Shown here: positions 48,801-63,051 of the stretch, piece after piece
Layout: each line of letters starts with the position of its first letter
Position numbering within the stretch: the first letter of the stretch is position 1
Assembly (NCBI RefSeq): GCF_040954835.1
Contig: NC_090704.1
Location: 14,906,001-14,970,000 of the forward strand
DNA from: Lepisosteus oculatus
Taxonomy: Eukaryota; Chordata; Actinopteri; Semionotiformes; Lepisosteidae
Reading direction: 5' to 3'
Length of the DNA stretch: 64,000 nt
The notes under the pieces: model-generated
What the model was told of the DNA's origin: nothing
The model's database searches: none
What the model saw: the letters and a program-made list of their open reading frames with translations, nothing else
Program-made: the position numbers and the translations under genes

Positions 48801-51800
48801 CTCATTTTAACCTATAAACGATTAACATTTTTTCTATTTGGCAAACTAGTCTGCCAGCTGGATGAAGAGCTGCATGTGGTGAGAGCAATTTAAAAGGCCT
48901 GATAAAGAGATACTGTATTTCAAGATGCATTACTCTCATGTGGTCGTGTCTGAATTCTGTTCCAATGCAGTCCTCCACAGCTCAGCTATGGAGCTATCAC
49001 AGCTGATTGCTGATGAATTATGCATTACAGTGACCAGTTTTCAGTTTAACGTCGAGAAGTCGTTGCCATACTGGGAATATTGAAATACATTCACAGTGAG
49101 TACTGTTTTGCAAAATGCAGTCCTTCTACCGTAACAGCATTTATATTGAGATGAATGGAAAATTGTCTTTCTGCGCAGAGAGAGAAAGGGTAATTCCTTA
49201 TCACTCACAACTCCTCGCAAGTGAAAAGTGAAGACAGAAAAAATAATTTTAGATTGATCGAATTAATCACCCTGTGTTCTTTTTTATATGAGAACCTTGG
49301 TAAAAAAAACAGACAGCTTTCCAAATTATTGCTACCTGTCAATACACCTGTCTGTACAACACAATTTAGAGTGAAAACATTTCGACCACTCCAGCAGTAA
49401 ATGCAGAGTTTTAAAATTAGACATTTGTGGGAAACCAACAGACAGTTTAATGAAGGATCTTGTCTTGGCTTCTGTCCTAGATAAATGGAAAAGTATTTGA
49501 GGCCAAAGTGATGGTACCACATTGCTCTCTTATTATCACTCACCCATTTAGAAAGCCTTCTTAACCAGAACCTTAATGTCTGTTTTTGCAATTAGCATTT
49601 GTGTCACATAATTCTTAGAACCCAAACATTTTACATCATTTACCATACAGGTAAGCTTTTCATTGCACCTGCTTATATTACAATTCAAATCACAAACAAT
49701 GACAAAGTCTTGTTTTAACTATACCTTTATAACTATACTATAGATGATGACATTATGAGGACATTTTTAATGGTTCCATAGGTGTTATTAGAATTGGTCA
49801 GAATTTAGTGATCACCAAATCTATTAAAGTAATTTAGAGATTTTCATACTCTTAACTAGCATTCTTCAGTCCAAATGAAAAATATTATTTCTTAGGATTT
49901 TGTACTGTAGATATACAGCATACGTTAAACTTTTTCTTTTTATTATGGTAGAATTTGAATATGTGCAATCAGTGAATGGTGTGCACTTGCATTCAGAGGT
50001 TATGTGATGTTATTGTGAATGTTTGTTACCCACTGTGCAATAATAGCAGATTTTGCTGGGAGAAAAGTAATTGGTTTCTTAAGGAGACTGTAACTGGTTG
50101 TTACATTTGAATGCAACAGATACATCATTATTCTTGAACATTGAATCATATTTTAAAGCCAAATCTTTACAAAAATGAACACCCAGTGGCTTTGGTAATT
50201 CATTTGCAGTTCACAGAGACTTACAATCAGCCTGTTCCTTAAGGTCCATGATAAGTTATTTCTAATGGCAGGGTGATCGGTTCCTGCTATCCTTAATTTT
50301 GGGTAATATGTCCGAAACCACTTCCTAGTCCTGGTGCTGGAGGAAGTCAATTTACACCCTGAGTTCTTAATTACTGGCTAATGCACTGATGGCAGTTTTG
50401 AGTTTGTATCAACCATATACCAATTTCTGAGTTTTAAAACTTCATTCTTTCAGGTGTGTTGCCTGAAATGTATTCAATCAGACCTGTGTATAAATACCAC
50501 GGCCTTACTGTGTTCAAACTGGGTGAAACCAGATAATACTGTAACTGATGAACAGTAGGAAACAACTAGGAAAATGTGGTGAGCGGTGAAGTGTTTGGAA
50601 ATTGAAAAGGGTCCTTACACTTGAAAAGACTGCTGCCCTTGGGCAATGTGAATAGAATATCTTTCTTTGATCCACATTTTTTTCTGATTGCTGTTGAATG
50701 GGTGATATTCACGAACATTTAAACATAAGTCCTTTAATTTGCTATTGCATTTGTTTCATTTTTTATTTAGCAGACACTTTAGTATGTCCTAAAGAGATAC
50801 CTTAGTAGACTCAAACCTATTTGTCAGAGAAAGTTTTTAAAACACAGATTACTGCATTTCTCCCCAGAGTGTCTGTGTACAGCTCTCTAAAGTGCCAACT
50901 GGGAGTACCCAAGGTTGAATTCAACTATTGTTTTTTGTCATAAAAGTACAGAAATGTTCTGGTGCAAGTCCAGAAAAATAATCACAAAAGATCTGGAACA
51001 CCTTACAACATGTTATACTGTTGAAATATATGGAGACATCAATGACAGCAGGCCAGCATTGAAGACAGTTAATCAGTAATGGAAAAAAACTTTTTTAAAA
51101 ACACAAAAAGTAAGCCATTTCAGTTATTGATGACTTGTACAAGGGTTATTTTTTCTAAATTAACAAATTGGAGGAAATCAGTTTAAAAACTATTTACAGT
51201 GCTCTGTGTATACTGTATGTATACAGTACTTCCAATTTAAGGTAATTTCCCCTGATTTCTTACAATTTCCAAAAAAGCAATTAATTACATAAGATTATGT
51301 GATTGCAATGCAGTATTGTTTGTCATATAAGTATATTAGTATCTTCTCCAATACTGCATTTATAACTGTGGCTGCAATTTGTAGAAATTACATAAAAATA
51401 AAATGAAAAATGTAAAACTTACAGTTCATGTTAATAATACTACGAAACACATGGGGCATTTAATTATTGTGTGGCATAAAAAGTACAATTTTAAGATTAG
51501 CATTGAACCATAATCATATTGAGCACAGAGGAAAATCAAAAGAGGTAGTTCAAAGTCACCAACAGGAGTTGCATTCAATCATAAATTTAGACTTGGTTTA
51601 TATCAAAACCCCATTCAATTACACGTTATTATTACCACTGGTAGTTAATTTGTTCAATGTTGTGAAAACTAAAAAAAAGGAATGGATATCCAAAAAGACC
51701 TGACTACTGACTGTATACAGTATGTATCCTTAGTATAATATAATGTTGGTTATAATATTTGAACATCACATAGGATAGATCAAGAATACTCCAGTACTGA

Positions 51801-52891
51801 AATAAATTGCAACACTGTCAACTGAAATCAACTTCAAGGAAATGTTTTGGAATTGCAAAAATCAGACTTGATCAGACAGACTTGAGAATGAATGAAAATG
51901 AAACTCCCATCAGTCAGGATGAATGTTTGAAACCAGATAGTGCTAAACAGCAAATTTACATGAAACAGCCTTAACCAAAGAGGGTGAGAAAACATGTGGT
52001 ATTGAAAACAGAAACAGAAGACCTGGCTAGCATTTCACAAGGATGTGAAGTTGATTGAGTAGAATCCTTAAATCACAATGTGAAGTCTGTGGCAATCTGG
52101 TCCAGTTTCACTACACTAGTCACAATGGAGAAGTTCCAGAGGGAAATTTTTAAATCACTCATTCCTAGATATGCCACGAGCACTAAAGAACTTGGAGTGG
52201 TCCATCCCCAGACCAAGAGTAAAAGTATCATCCACTTTTCTTTTTAAGTTGACCTTGTATTCACTTAACAGTGATATGAAGCACTAGAATCAGTCTTCAG
52301 CCCACTATAAATAAAAGTGTAACAATTATCCAATTAATTTCACAAATATATAAATAAAACAAGATTAAAACAAGATATTTGATTACTTTTTTCACTTGAT
52401 TGATTCTTATTACCTTTATCCAAAAGGATCCATGACATTTGTAAGTTACCAGAGCTAAATTGGACTGCTTTATGGTTTAATCCAAGCTTTAAGCTACACC
52501 TTAATTAAGGGTCCAACCAGTTAAAACTGAAATGTTCCTTTCAGAAGCATTTGGAAAAAGAAATGCAACACACAAAAAAAGTGAGGATTTGGTCGATATT
52601 TTTAAGAAAGATCTGGGAGGCACATCTACAGCCAAGGTCTCTTTCACCTCTGCTACTGTAACTCTTAATCATCTACCATATTACTCCCTTAAAGCTATTA
52701 ATACCATAATAAGGCTCCATTCGCACCTGCCCCTCTCTATTGGCTCTGGACCTCCCCATTCATATTGTTGGCTTTTATCAATTGGGCTAAGCCAAAGCAT
52801 CTTATAATAACTCCTCAAACATTCCTACATGTACTTTATTGGATGATGCTATTCCTTGTGAAAGAACACCATATATCCTATATATATAGAA
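45893..52891. other. Long intergenic stretch, nothing recognised
   Basis: About 7 kb of AT-rich DNA. Open frames such as 48259-48612 (-) and 49205-49591 (-) have no known motif and no supporting splice pattern, so they are not called as genes. Conserved non-coding elements cannot be judged from one sequence. Confidence 0.35.
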
Positions 52892-52902
52892 AGGAAATGT
52901 TA

Positions 52903-53338
52903 CAATCCGGAAAGAGGACACTATGCAGAACCTTCAGAACTTGACAATACAAGTAGAAATTCATAAAGAAACATGGGTCAGGAGGTCAGGCCAGGGTAAA
53001 AAAAAACAGTAAATCCACAAAGAAAGTTCAGGAGTGAGAGAGACCAAAAAAACAAATTGACAAAGGAAGCAGAGTCCAAACCAGAGAGATCCACAATAAC
53101 CAAGTCAAGATCCAGAAGACAAAGTCAGAAACAAAAACCTAGAAATCTTGCAGAGAGGGAACAGGAAACAATGCCACTCTAGCTAAGTAAAACACAATAC
53201 TGATCAAGGAGTAGACTGTCAGGCTGATTTAAATAGGCAGGTGGAAGAAGGTGTGTCTGATTAGTTAATTGGAAACTGCACTGCAATGTGAACGAGTTGA
53301 TTAAGGGCAGTGAGTTCTCCGGGGGGGCGTAACATAAC
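52903..53338. mobile_element. Unclassified insertion flanked by an 11-bp direct repeat
   Basis: AGGAAATGTTA occurs at 52892-52902 and 53339-53349. The enclosed 436 bp are purine-rich (GGTCAGGAGGTCAGG, GGAAGCAGAGTCCAAACC) and end near GGGGGGGCGTAACATAAC. Another reading is an LTR-like TGTTAC...TAACA unit with a GGAAA duplication. The family is unknown. Confidence 0.45.
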
Positions 53339-53349
53339 AGGAAATGTTA

Positions 53350-54420
53350 ATGGTGTCAGTCTTAGCCAATTGATCTTATAGTTTATAATTGCTTGACAAT
53401 TCAATTACAGAGAGGTTGTTTATAAAGCACTTCTATTCATGAATTTAACAATGTGACTAATCTGGAATAATATTGACAAGCTTGTTTTTCTCATCTAATG
53501 TGCGTCATACACTGTGAAGAAAGATTCAAAGAACAGGGCTGAACAATACAAAGCTCTTGAAATGAGAATGCTGATTTTTTAAAAATAAAATCAAAATAAT
53601 CAAAAGAAAGTGATGAGTTTGTGCTTTGAAACCTTTTGTCTATGTACTCTTTCTGGTGGAAAAATGGGCAAACAGCTGTTGCTTATTACCATCTCTGTTA
53701 GCTTAAGAATGAAAACATCAGATTTTCAATTAAGTGAATGAATCATACTGGGCATCTGATGCACTGCGCTTTTAACATTTTATAGCTCTTTTGGTCTGAG
53801 ATGGGCATTCCATCCATCTCACCCTTACAACAATCCTGAAGTTACTATGGCAACACAGAAGGCCAGGCATGTCAGAACTCAGTCCTTCATATGCCTGATT
53901 GTTGGTTTTTAAGGGATTGCATTTGCTGAAGGTCAAAAAACATTTGGGTATTTAAGCACCGCAGCAGTGGAACTTTTTTTTCTTAAAAGCTTTCCTTTTG
54001 AGAGAAATTAATATAATCTCCTGTTCATTGAAGTTTGGCTCTTCATTATGAATCCCTTATGCCTCGTTCAAATGAGTTGGATCTAAGTTAACCACAGCTT
54101 CTAAATAGACTGTTGGTTTTAGTCATCCAAGAGAATAGATAGTCCTCTTGCCTCAGGTGCAATTTAATGTGGAACATATCTGTCCATTACTGAAAATCAA
54201 TTAGATATATAGTACAGTAGACTATAAGACACACATTTTTATAACAATGCCACAGAGGACAAAACATAGTATTTTACAAAGTAATGCCTCAATACTTGGA
54301 TTTTTTATTTTACTGAAAATTAAATCGTGCATAATAAATTATAAATGATAAAATCATATAACAGTACACCAGAATGGCAACAAATAAAAAGCAGCCTGAT
54401 TTCATTTTCTTTCTTTATAG
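53350..54420. other. Intergenic sequence, nothing recognised
   Basis: AT-rich DNA. I see no gene or repeat. It ends in the T-rich tract of the acceptor-like site at 54420. Confidence 0.35.
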
Positions 54421-54550
54421 TCTGAAGGTCGGTACTGGTTGTACTGGAAACAACAGCTCATCTCCAGAGTGAAAAACCTTGTGGAAAGGGATAGGTTAGA
54501 GTAGGCAATCATCTTTATACAAATGATACAATAAACATTGGCAAGAAAAC
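54421..54550 (+). other. Candidate terminal exon (weak)
   Basis: A pyrimidine-rich tract ending TTTCTTTCTTTATAG is followed by 27 open codons (SEGRYWLYWKQQLISRV, then KNLVERDRLE) and TAG at 54502-54504. AATAAA follows at 54530-54535. The three signals in this order mimic a last exon of a plus-strand gene, but I cannot assign the peptide and see no partner exon. It may be chance. Confidence 0.2.
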
Positions 54551-57500
54551 ATTGCAGAGCAAAAAGATTGATAAGGATAGGAAAAGGGGAATTTGTATTT
54601 TACTTATGCTGAGGTATATTTCCTTTCTTTACATCTGCCACCGTATTTCACCAATTAACCGGCTGGAATATTTTCACTGAGATTTATAACCACGATTTTA
54701 CACATTTTATTTGCAATCATTTCATTTACTATACTCTACATGACCTGCTTCACTGACACATCTCTTGACCAAATTACTCACCAGCACCGGAATGAACCAC
54801 TACAGCACTTGTGTGTGTCTGCCTGAGTGTTTACTAGAGAGCATGTCATAGAATCAAAGCACTGGTCTGTTGTCTGGTTAAAGTTCAAGTCTTTTTATAA
54901 TACAAAGAAAATTCATTTTTTTCTCATTAGCACTAATACACCATGGGGGTGCCAACCATACTGCTGGAGATCCACAGTCCAGTAGGTTTTATAGGATTTA
55001 TATTTTTCACCCTAAAACCTAACCTATCTACTACTAGTAGTTCTACTACTAAACAGTTCTACTACTGTACCAGGAACAATCTCATTTTGACCATTTAAGC
55101 AAGTAGCCTTTTCAGTTAGCCAGTTCAGTAATCATTTGAAATGAAAATACTGTGATCCTATATCTCTGAAGGAACAGAGTTGGCCATTCCTGAGTCAATC
55201 AACCTACTAAATTGATCAAACCTTGTCTTCTGTACACACTGATTAAGGGGACCTACAGTATAAGGCATGCTGGATCATGGCTTTTCTAGGATTTCGCTTG
55301 CTAAAGGGCACATATCTCTCTGACATTTAATGCAAGCCACCGAGGATATAGGGGACCAAAAAAGGGAAGGTATTTGAAGGTAAAACTCTGTGATCTTGAA
55401 ATCACACAATGATTTTGTGTAAAATACCTCATTTATATGGGCATACTTTATTGACAGCGCTTTGTCATCCATACCTTGTCTGATTAATATACAGGAACTT
55501 CCAAATTCGAGAAGTCATCAATTAGCAGTTAAAAAAATTGAAATCAAGGAAGTAAGAAAATTAAGAACTGAAACCTTGAAACTACGGTGGCATATTCTGC
55601 TTCTGAAATTGATCTGGATAAGGCAATGAACTTTCAGAAACTGTATAAAATTGGTGACAAGATATTTAGAGTTGGAAGCATTATTAAATCCTAGGCTACA
55701 TAAATATGTATAAATAGACTTATAGTACAATGCCTAATTTCTACACCCTCTGGCTATCTCATTGATGGCATTGCTTAAATGCTTAAAGTTTAAATGAAAC
55801 TAAAAAAGGAACACAGACTGCAATAATGTTAACTAATGTGGTTAATCACCTTTAAGGAAATTGCCATAGATGGCATTCTTGCAATTGTTTCTTATGAAAA
55901 TACATTTTTTTGTTATTTTTACATCTGCACATACTTTGGCCATTCTATCAATCAACATTAGGTGTGTCTTATCGTGGTTGTTAATTAATACAGTCTCAGT
56001 CATCTCCAAGAAATTTATTCTTATTCTCATTCAGTGAATCTTCTCATTCTAGTTAAATCTATAGTGCACTGCTCAATGCAATCCTCTTATGTCAATGCTA
56101 AAAAAGGCTATGCAAAGAACAATCCTTGCAAATGAGTACTGTATCTGAGTATAATGTGTGATGTAGCTGTCTTATATACCAGCCTACATTCACTGAACAG
56201 CTTTTAAAAAACATATTATGTGTTGTTCTTCTGTGAATTGAAAGAATAATCTGATGGCAGGACGTGACATATGGTTAAAATCCATTAAAATCTGGGTTTG
56301 TTAAAATTGTACTATACACTAGTAAGGCTTTCATTTATTGCATACAAGTTGGTCATTACAAGACCAAAAAAAGATTCTGCCACTCTGGAACCAGTCTAGA
56401 GAAGATGAACTAGACACTTTACAGTGCTTAAAGAAATTATCCACAGTGACAGGCTTAAAGAACCTTTTAAGTCTTGAACAGTAAAACCTATGGCAGGAAT
56501 TGATCCAAGCACTAAAAATCCTCAAGGGCTCTCACAAAGTCACACAAGTGGACTTCTCCAGAGCACAGACAAACACAAACTAGAGGAGACTTCACTGAGG
56601 TGCATTTGAAACTGAGAACAGAGGCTCTTCTGTACCCAAAACATTGTCAGAGTATTGAATACTAGCAAATACCCTGGCTTCTTTCAATTAAAGACTAGGT
56701 GAGATCCTTGGTTAAATTAGCTAGTAATTACCAAACAAGATACATGGGCCAAATGGCCTTGTCTCATTTGTAACATTTCTTATAAGATACAGCACATCCC
56801 TCAAGTAACCATGAAATTCGGTCAGCCTTTATTAAAATTAAAAAGAAACAAAGCAGGAATTACTATTCCCTTGTGATTTCACCTGCTCCCTTTCATATGT
56901 AATGTTGTTGTGATCTTATTCCTTTCTCATCTGTATTTCAGTATGTTTGTAAGGTAACCCCATAATTCTGTCAATATAGAACTAATGTATATGATGTATT
57001 GGGTATCTATCCAAATAAGCAGCTATGCATCTTAACTATTAACTCATAAAAGCCTTTTATTCAAGTAGAAAGAAGGGTTTTAAGTCACTTTAATATAATG
57101 ATATGATTATAAGTCAGACAAATATGTCCCTGTCTTGTGTAAGTAGATGAAATGTAAATTTCAAATGTAAATTTTAAACAGCTTTTACTTAGCAGACTGG
57201 CAGCAGTGTTTCAAAGACTTCTTTGATAAATTGCATGAATCACAGAGATAGGTATTGGATTGGATTTTGTAACCCATTACCCTGTAATAAAACAAAAGTA
57301 TGTAATTCTCTTTTCAAAGTCAAAACTAAAAAAAAAAAGTTTTGTTTCTCCGTTTTGCATTTAATACAATAAATTACCGTGAACTTTCTTTTCTGCAGAA
57401 ACTAGATGGTGTCATATTTTATACAATATTAAATATTGTTGACAGCCAAGACACCGAAGAAATAATTCAAAGCTTTTATGCACTGTCGATTGCATTGCAG

Positions 57501-58455
57501 ACTTTGAATTTTAATGAGCAAAAAAAAAACGATTTTCCCCAAAAAATGGAATTAACATTTTTTGTTATACACCCAACCAACTTGGAAGTTTAAAACTCAC
57601 TGCTCAAGAGAACCTGCAAAAATATCCTCCAACATGTACAACTGGTAAAGCCAATTGTAATTGTAATTTTAGATGCTGCAAATTCTATTAGGTTTTTCTG
57701 GCGATTTGGAGCCCTGTGGAGGAGCATTAGCCTTTCCAAGCTTTCAGGGGCCTAAAAAAAGGAAATACAAGTTCACTTAAAGCAGAGGAAACCTTGGTCA
57801 CATCCTGCAATTGTGACTGCTTGAGGAAAGCTAGTTGCACTCAGCTGATGTGATGTGACCATGGTTCAGGCATGACCCGGGCGATAGAGCTCTTCTAGAG
57901 CTCATAGTACATGGCCTGATTCATACGGAATCATACTGATGACTGATTCATACGGAGTCCAGCAAATTATGTTTGTGACCCTGCACTATTCCTTGCATTG
58001 TATCCAATATAGATGTGGAAAGTTGCCACTTTGTGTTTGTTGCACTGATGAAAAACTGTTGTTTGACAAAATACCTTACTAAGTTACACTGGGAAAATAA
58101 TACTTAGCTTTTCCGTGTTCAGAGAATGATAGTGGTTTATAATAAAATAATGGCTAAGACATGTAATGACACAATTCTACGTGGAAGGATCTACTGTATG
58201 TTTACTGCATGTGGTTAACTCAAGCTAGCTGAGCTGATAAAGAGCTTGTGCTCATGCAAATATGTGTTTTTATATGGGCTTTCAGGAGCCGAGATGGCAG
58301 TCTTAGGATGGAGCACAGCTCCTTAGAACCTTGGGCTAATCTAACTGAATCATTTTCAACTTGTTAATAAAGACTCCTTGTAAAACATTAATAGAGTATG
58401 TGTATCAACACTGCAAAGATGACTTTTTGATGAAGATGAGTTTTTCATAACATCA
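54551..58455. other. Intergenic sequence, nothing recognised
   Basis: AT-rich DNA with short open frames only. Nothing in it could be assigned to a gene or named repeat. Confidence 0.35.
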
Positions 58456-58589
58456 AAATGTATAATAATAATAATAATAATAGTTGCTTACACTTATATA
58501 GCGCTTTTCTGGACACTCCACTCAAAGCGCTTTACAGGTAATGGGGACTCCCCTCCACTACCACCAATGTGCAGCATCCACCTGGATGA
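58456..58589 (-). mobile_element. SINE/LINE 3' tail fragment with ATT microsatellite
   Basis: The plus strand starts with a run of AAT units, then TTGCTTACACTTATATAGCG, CTTTTCTGGACACTCCACTC and AAAGCGCTTTACAGG. This is the 3' tail of the 5S-derived SINEs at 22087 and 27846, here cut off about 135 bp from the end. The AAT run shows that the 3' terminus lies on the left. Confidence 0.65.
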
Positions 58590-60149
58590 TAATAAGTGCT
58601 AGATGAGATAATGTTTCATTCATTACTTTTAGGAATGGCCTTTTCATGTACAGGATGAACACAATTGGTTCATTTTTTCACATTAATATTATTATAAATG
58701 ATCCTAAACTTTTCCTTTAATTCTGTTGGTGTATTATTTGGGGACATTGTCACTTTGAAAACTTGGTTATGTTTTGTATAACAATAGAAATGGACTCTTG
58801 CAATGTACTCTTAACAAAAGATAATACATAGCCTTTGTATCTTCATCTTCTTGTAATTAGTATTGATCTTAGTCGTCTAAGAAATTTAGATACTGTAATA
58901 TGAATAAAGCTCTATAAAACCTTAAGAAATGTATTTTTTCATTCACCAGCTAAGAGGCCAATTCATGTGCCACACAGCACATTTTAGATCTCATTAAAAT
59001 ATTTTTCTTTAATTATGCTTTCTTGGGCAGAAAAGTTTATCTTTCACACAGAATTGTGTGAACATTTGAAATTAAATGTCAAATTTCAATGCACTACAAG
59101 CAGCGCTCATTTTGATCAAAAAAGAAAACATGTGTAAGATGTGACTTGATGTGGTTGAATAAGTAATTACTGCTAAAGTGATCGCTTTGTTTTGTTCAGA
59201 ATTTCTTTCTATGAGGAGTATTTTGCACAGACTATGGCGGCAGGACATTTTCACCATTAAATCTTTTAAAGAGAAAATCAATTTGTGCCTGCCAGCCTAA
59301 CAATGAAAATGTTTTGCTGGTGATAGTATCCAGCTCATTAATGTGCCTTTTGTGCATTTTTTGCTTTCTGAAAGTACCTTCATTTACAAGTCACGACACT
59401 GCTTTTAAGCCTGTTAGGATTAATGCAGAGCCTTAAGTGGATCCTGTACTTAAAAGAAAAATATTTCAGATCAAATTACCATGTTGTCTTTAACTAAAAT
59501 ATAAATCTAGAGTAGATCAGGAATTCAAGGACCACAGCAATGCCTTCTGTCTGCCTTCTTAAACGTTAGGCAAGTCATAAAGCTATTAACATCATTTTAA
59601 ACGTCAGTTGAACATTTTTGGCCACGCAATGGCAACTTTATGTTACTTCTGAATAAGGAGGGAAGGAAATTAATTTTTCGTTTGCAACTTTCAGCAAGAC
59701 ATTTACACATGGGTGGTCTCAATCACTGCATACAAATTAACATATTTTTAAGACGAGTGAAAGCACATCTCGGAGAGATTACATGTACAATTGCAGGACA
59801 GTTAATGCCACAGAATGCAAACCATTGAAGGAGGAATAGGCTGTGATTAATTAAATTGTATCAGTGGCCAGGATTGTGTCAATGTATGATTCCCCCCAAA
59901 AGTTTTAACTTCTAAGTTTTCTGATGCAGACCGTTGAGTTAGGAAACAACTAGCAGCAATTTAACAAGACACTGGTAGTCCAGACATAAAGCAATTACCA
60001 CACCCTACATACTGACACACAGAGGTGTGTGGAGTCGCTGAGCCATTTTGGACCAGTCCTTGGGCAGAGGGGTCAGAAAAGCAAACAAAGAAGAGATGTG
60101 GTAGGGCCCTAAAGGTATGCATAGCCATAGTTCTCAAATGATCCAAGCT
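58590..60149. other. Intergenic sequence, nothing recognised
   Basis: AT-rich DNA, no gene or repeat recognised. Confidence 0.35.
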
Positions 60150-60760
60150 TCTTGATAATCAACTGGACACAACAGCCCCTAATAGAGACCGTGTGGAAAA
60201 CTCAGTGTGGGCGATAGGCTCACGGGAGGGATAAAAAGATCTAAGCCTGAACAGAGGTCGCTGTCTCCCCTCTGTCCATGAGCCCCTCGACACAATCCAG
60301 ACAGCGCAAGGGAAGCCGCGGCCTGCATGACCATAGAGGACGGGAGCTATTGGTCCAGGAGCTGCAGACCAAGAGAGACACTGGTAGCAGAGTGCCGTGC
60401 AGAGACTTTTAATTCTTGGAGGCAAGGAGCAAAGAAACAGCCCTGGTGCAATTATACTGAACTGAGTGCAGACTGCAGGAGCACTTCCAATACAGCCCTA
60501 ATGGAGACTGGGAGAACCGGACTGGGTGGCAACTCTCTTCTCTGTGAGGCTGTATTTTTCCATACCATCGAAGACTGTTACAGATAAATTAGGACTTTCT
60601 AGCTCTATTTCCTCATTACCAAAAAGGACATCTGACTCTCTGGGATCCATCATACCCCTTGGAGTTACCTTTTGTTGCCGCAGATGCTGTGTTTGTTTCC
60701 TTGGGGTAAATGTCTTTAGAAAATAAAAAGGGCAATGGCATTAAATGACAACATTAATGT
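60150..60760. other. GC-richer island, possibly an old repeat
   Basis: Base composition is clearly richer in G and C than on either side. Open frames occur on both strands (60159-60425 minus, 60327-60587 plus) but lack known motifs. A GGGATAAAAAG TATA-like site lies near 60229. Composition resembles the LTR-like segment at 43.4 kb, but no terminal structure was found. Confidence 0.2.
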
Positions 60761-61649
60761 CTGTTGTTGGTCTTTTGAATGCATTAGTGATTCTGTGAGA
60801 CAAACAGAACCTGTAGTAAAGTAGAGGGGGCCTAGCACCCATTTATATTTTTTAGGTGGCATAGTTGTACTGGAACAAGTACAGGAGGCAGGAATATTTT
60901 TTTGAGGGGTCACTTTACCCTGACATTACCATGAGTGGAATAAAAAAAATAGCCTAGCAGTTTGGCTTCCTCCTATTAAAATCCTTTTCCTTCTCCTTAA
61001 GGGTATTGTGATATTATTAAGTTATTGCATAATCAAATATCCAAATTCATATGAAAATGGAAGCAATCTTGTATCTAATTCTCTGCTCCATTCTCCGTAT
61101 GAAAGATCTGCAGATGGCCTGCCTTCACCAAACTTTAATTTATGCCAGGCTGCAATAGATTTTTGGTTTAATCCCAACACTGTTGACTTTCACTTGAACT
61201 AAATATGATCTCTGAATATAGACTTCAAGGTGTCATTTATTCCAGTGCTCCATTTAATTTACATTGTAAATTATGTTTTGGTCCGATAACAATGCAATTC
61301 ATTATGACTTGCCACCTAAGGCAAAAACCTAGTAAATCCTATAAAACATGGTATTCCTACTAATCATGTAATCTTTTTCTTGCTCTTTCCCACTAAGATA
61401 AAGGAGCATACATTCTAATGAATTTTAATGAAGATGGCCTTCACTTGTTCCATGACTTGCAAATTCAATATGATCATTTAGGTTCCTCTTTCTTTTTTTA
61501 TTTATATTTCCATTATGTGCCTGTGGCCTCACCTTAGGTTTAAGGTTGTCTCCACAACCAATACACAATCTGCTGGATATCAGAGGCAAATCTAAGAGAC
61601 TCTTTCTCTGCTTTTCTTTTCATGACCTCATATGTGTTGTAACAGAAAG

Positions 61650-61995
61650 AATAAGGTTCTGGATCCTGAGATGAAGTTAAACAGATGAGTTTATTGCATG
61701 CAAGGAACAATAAAGCCGAAGTCTTGTTTCCCACAAGAAACAACAAAACCAAAGTATTGTTCAAAGTGCCGGTACAAACTTTAGGTTTATATAGTCCTTT
61801 CTTGCTGCTCTGATTCATCATCCGTTATTAAGGTAAAGGGGGTAGGTCACGTGTTTGACCAGTTTACAGCTTTTTGGCCAAATGGTCAGGGATTAGTCCC
61901 CAGGGGGTTCCCTAGCTCTCCTAGCTGCATCTGGAATCCTTATCAGTTAACCCCTTCCTGCCATAAACTCCAGCCTTAGAAGTCTAATCTTCATG
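61650..61995 (-). repeat. Possible LTR-like or retroelement end (low confidence)
   Basis: On the minus strand it holds AATAAACTCATCTG and a TATATAAACC-type site upstream of it, in a stretch richer in GC than its flanks. The short repeat CAGAAAG occurs at 61643-61649 and 61996-62002. No family assignment is possible. Confidence 0.2.
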
Positions 61996-62111
61996 CAGAA
62001 AGGACTTAAAATTAACCCCGTCTTCACATCTTACTTCATATGTAATAAGGACTTGAATGTTACACAAGAAAAGTATGGGATAATACAGATTGTATTTTTC
62101 ACTTCTTTGGG

Positions 62112-62150
62112 TGAAGGCTCTTTTCAGCATGGAATAAACCTTTACCTCAA
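62112..62150 (+). repeat. Short Penelope-like tail remnant
   Basis: GTGAAGGCTCTTTTCAGCAT followed by GGAATAAACCTTTACCTC joins the two halves of the PLE tail with the middle deleted. Confidence 0.4.
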
Positions 62151-63051
62151 CCTGAACCTGAGAGCATTACAGTATTCATTCACTGTATTGGTATCAGTTC
62201 CATTAACAGTTACAAGGATAGAACAGAAATAGAACATAGAACATTTCTTTCTAAAATCAATTATCATGGCCTTTTTTGTTGTTTGTGTTTTAAAACAGTG
62301 AATTATTCTGACACCAGTTACTGTTTAAAAAGATGTATTTCCTCTCTAATTGTTGTTGTCATCATTTAAAAGTTAAACCAAGGCAATATCATAAATGTGA
62401 TAAATCAAACAGGTCTCATCATGCTTTACACAATAATTACCGTAGAAGATAAAAAGCAATGGGGACAGCACATAACCTCATGCTGCTGTTGGTGAGAGAC
62501 TTCCTTATTAATCGATGAGGAAAACCTGAAGAAAGATACCACCAACAGTCAGGGAAGGAAATGCAGGGGGATGATGGTTGCATTACACTTTTTCTTTATT
62601 TTTTTCTTGGAACACTTAAAACTTGTAAAAACCCATTCACGAAAAATAAAACATATTCTGCTCAGAGAGAGGCTATTAAAACACCATCCACTGACTGATT
62701 CTCTTTGCCTAGTTATTGTAAGCACTTTAGGAAGTTCTCCTTTTTCATATTTTCTAACTGGCTCCTAACTGTCTTTTTATGTAGAGTGTTCTGTGTGGGA
62801 CTTCCATTAGATATTCATTAATATTTGCCATATTCTTTGCATTCTGAAGGTGAAATTACTTTTGTCATTGGACAAACAGAAATATTTAGGAGTCTTTTTA
62901 TTAGTGCTACTAAAACTTTAAATTAAATTTAATTTGCTCTGAAAATGAATTAAATAACATTCATAATTAAATGCTTGTTAACTGGAGATTTAATCTATAC
63001 GGGCTACATAATCAGTGGTAGTGTTTTATGAATTAGATGTGTAGTGTCAAA
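62151..63051. other. Intergenic sequence, nothing recognised
   Basis: AT-rich DNA, no gene or repeat recognised. Confidence 0.35.

Noticed and set aside
60159..60587. Open frames on both strands in a GC-richer stretch
   Set aside because: Raised GC content alone lengthens frames. No motif or homologue is recognised, so it is listed only as a possible old repeat.
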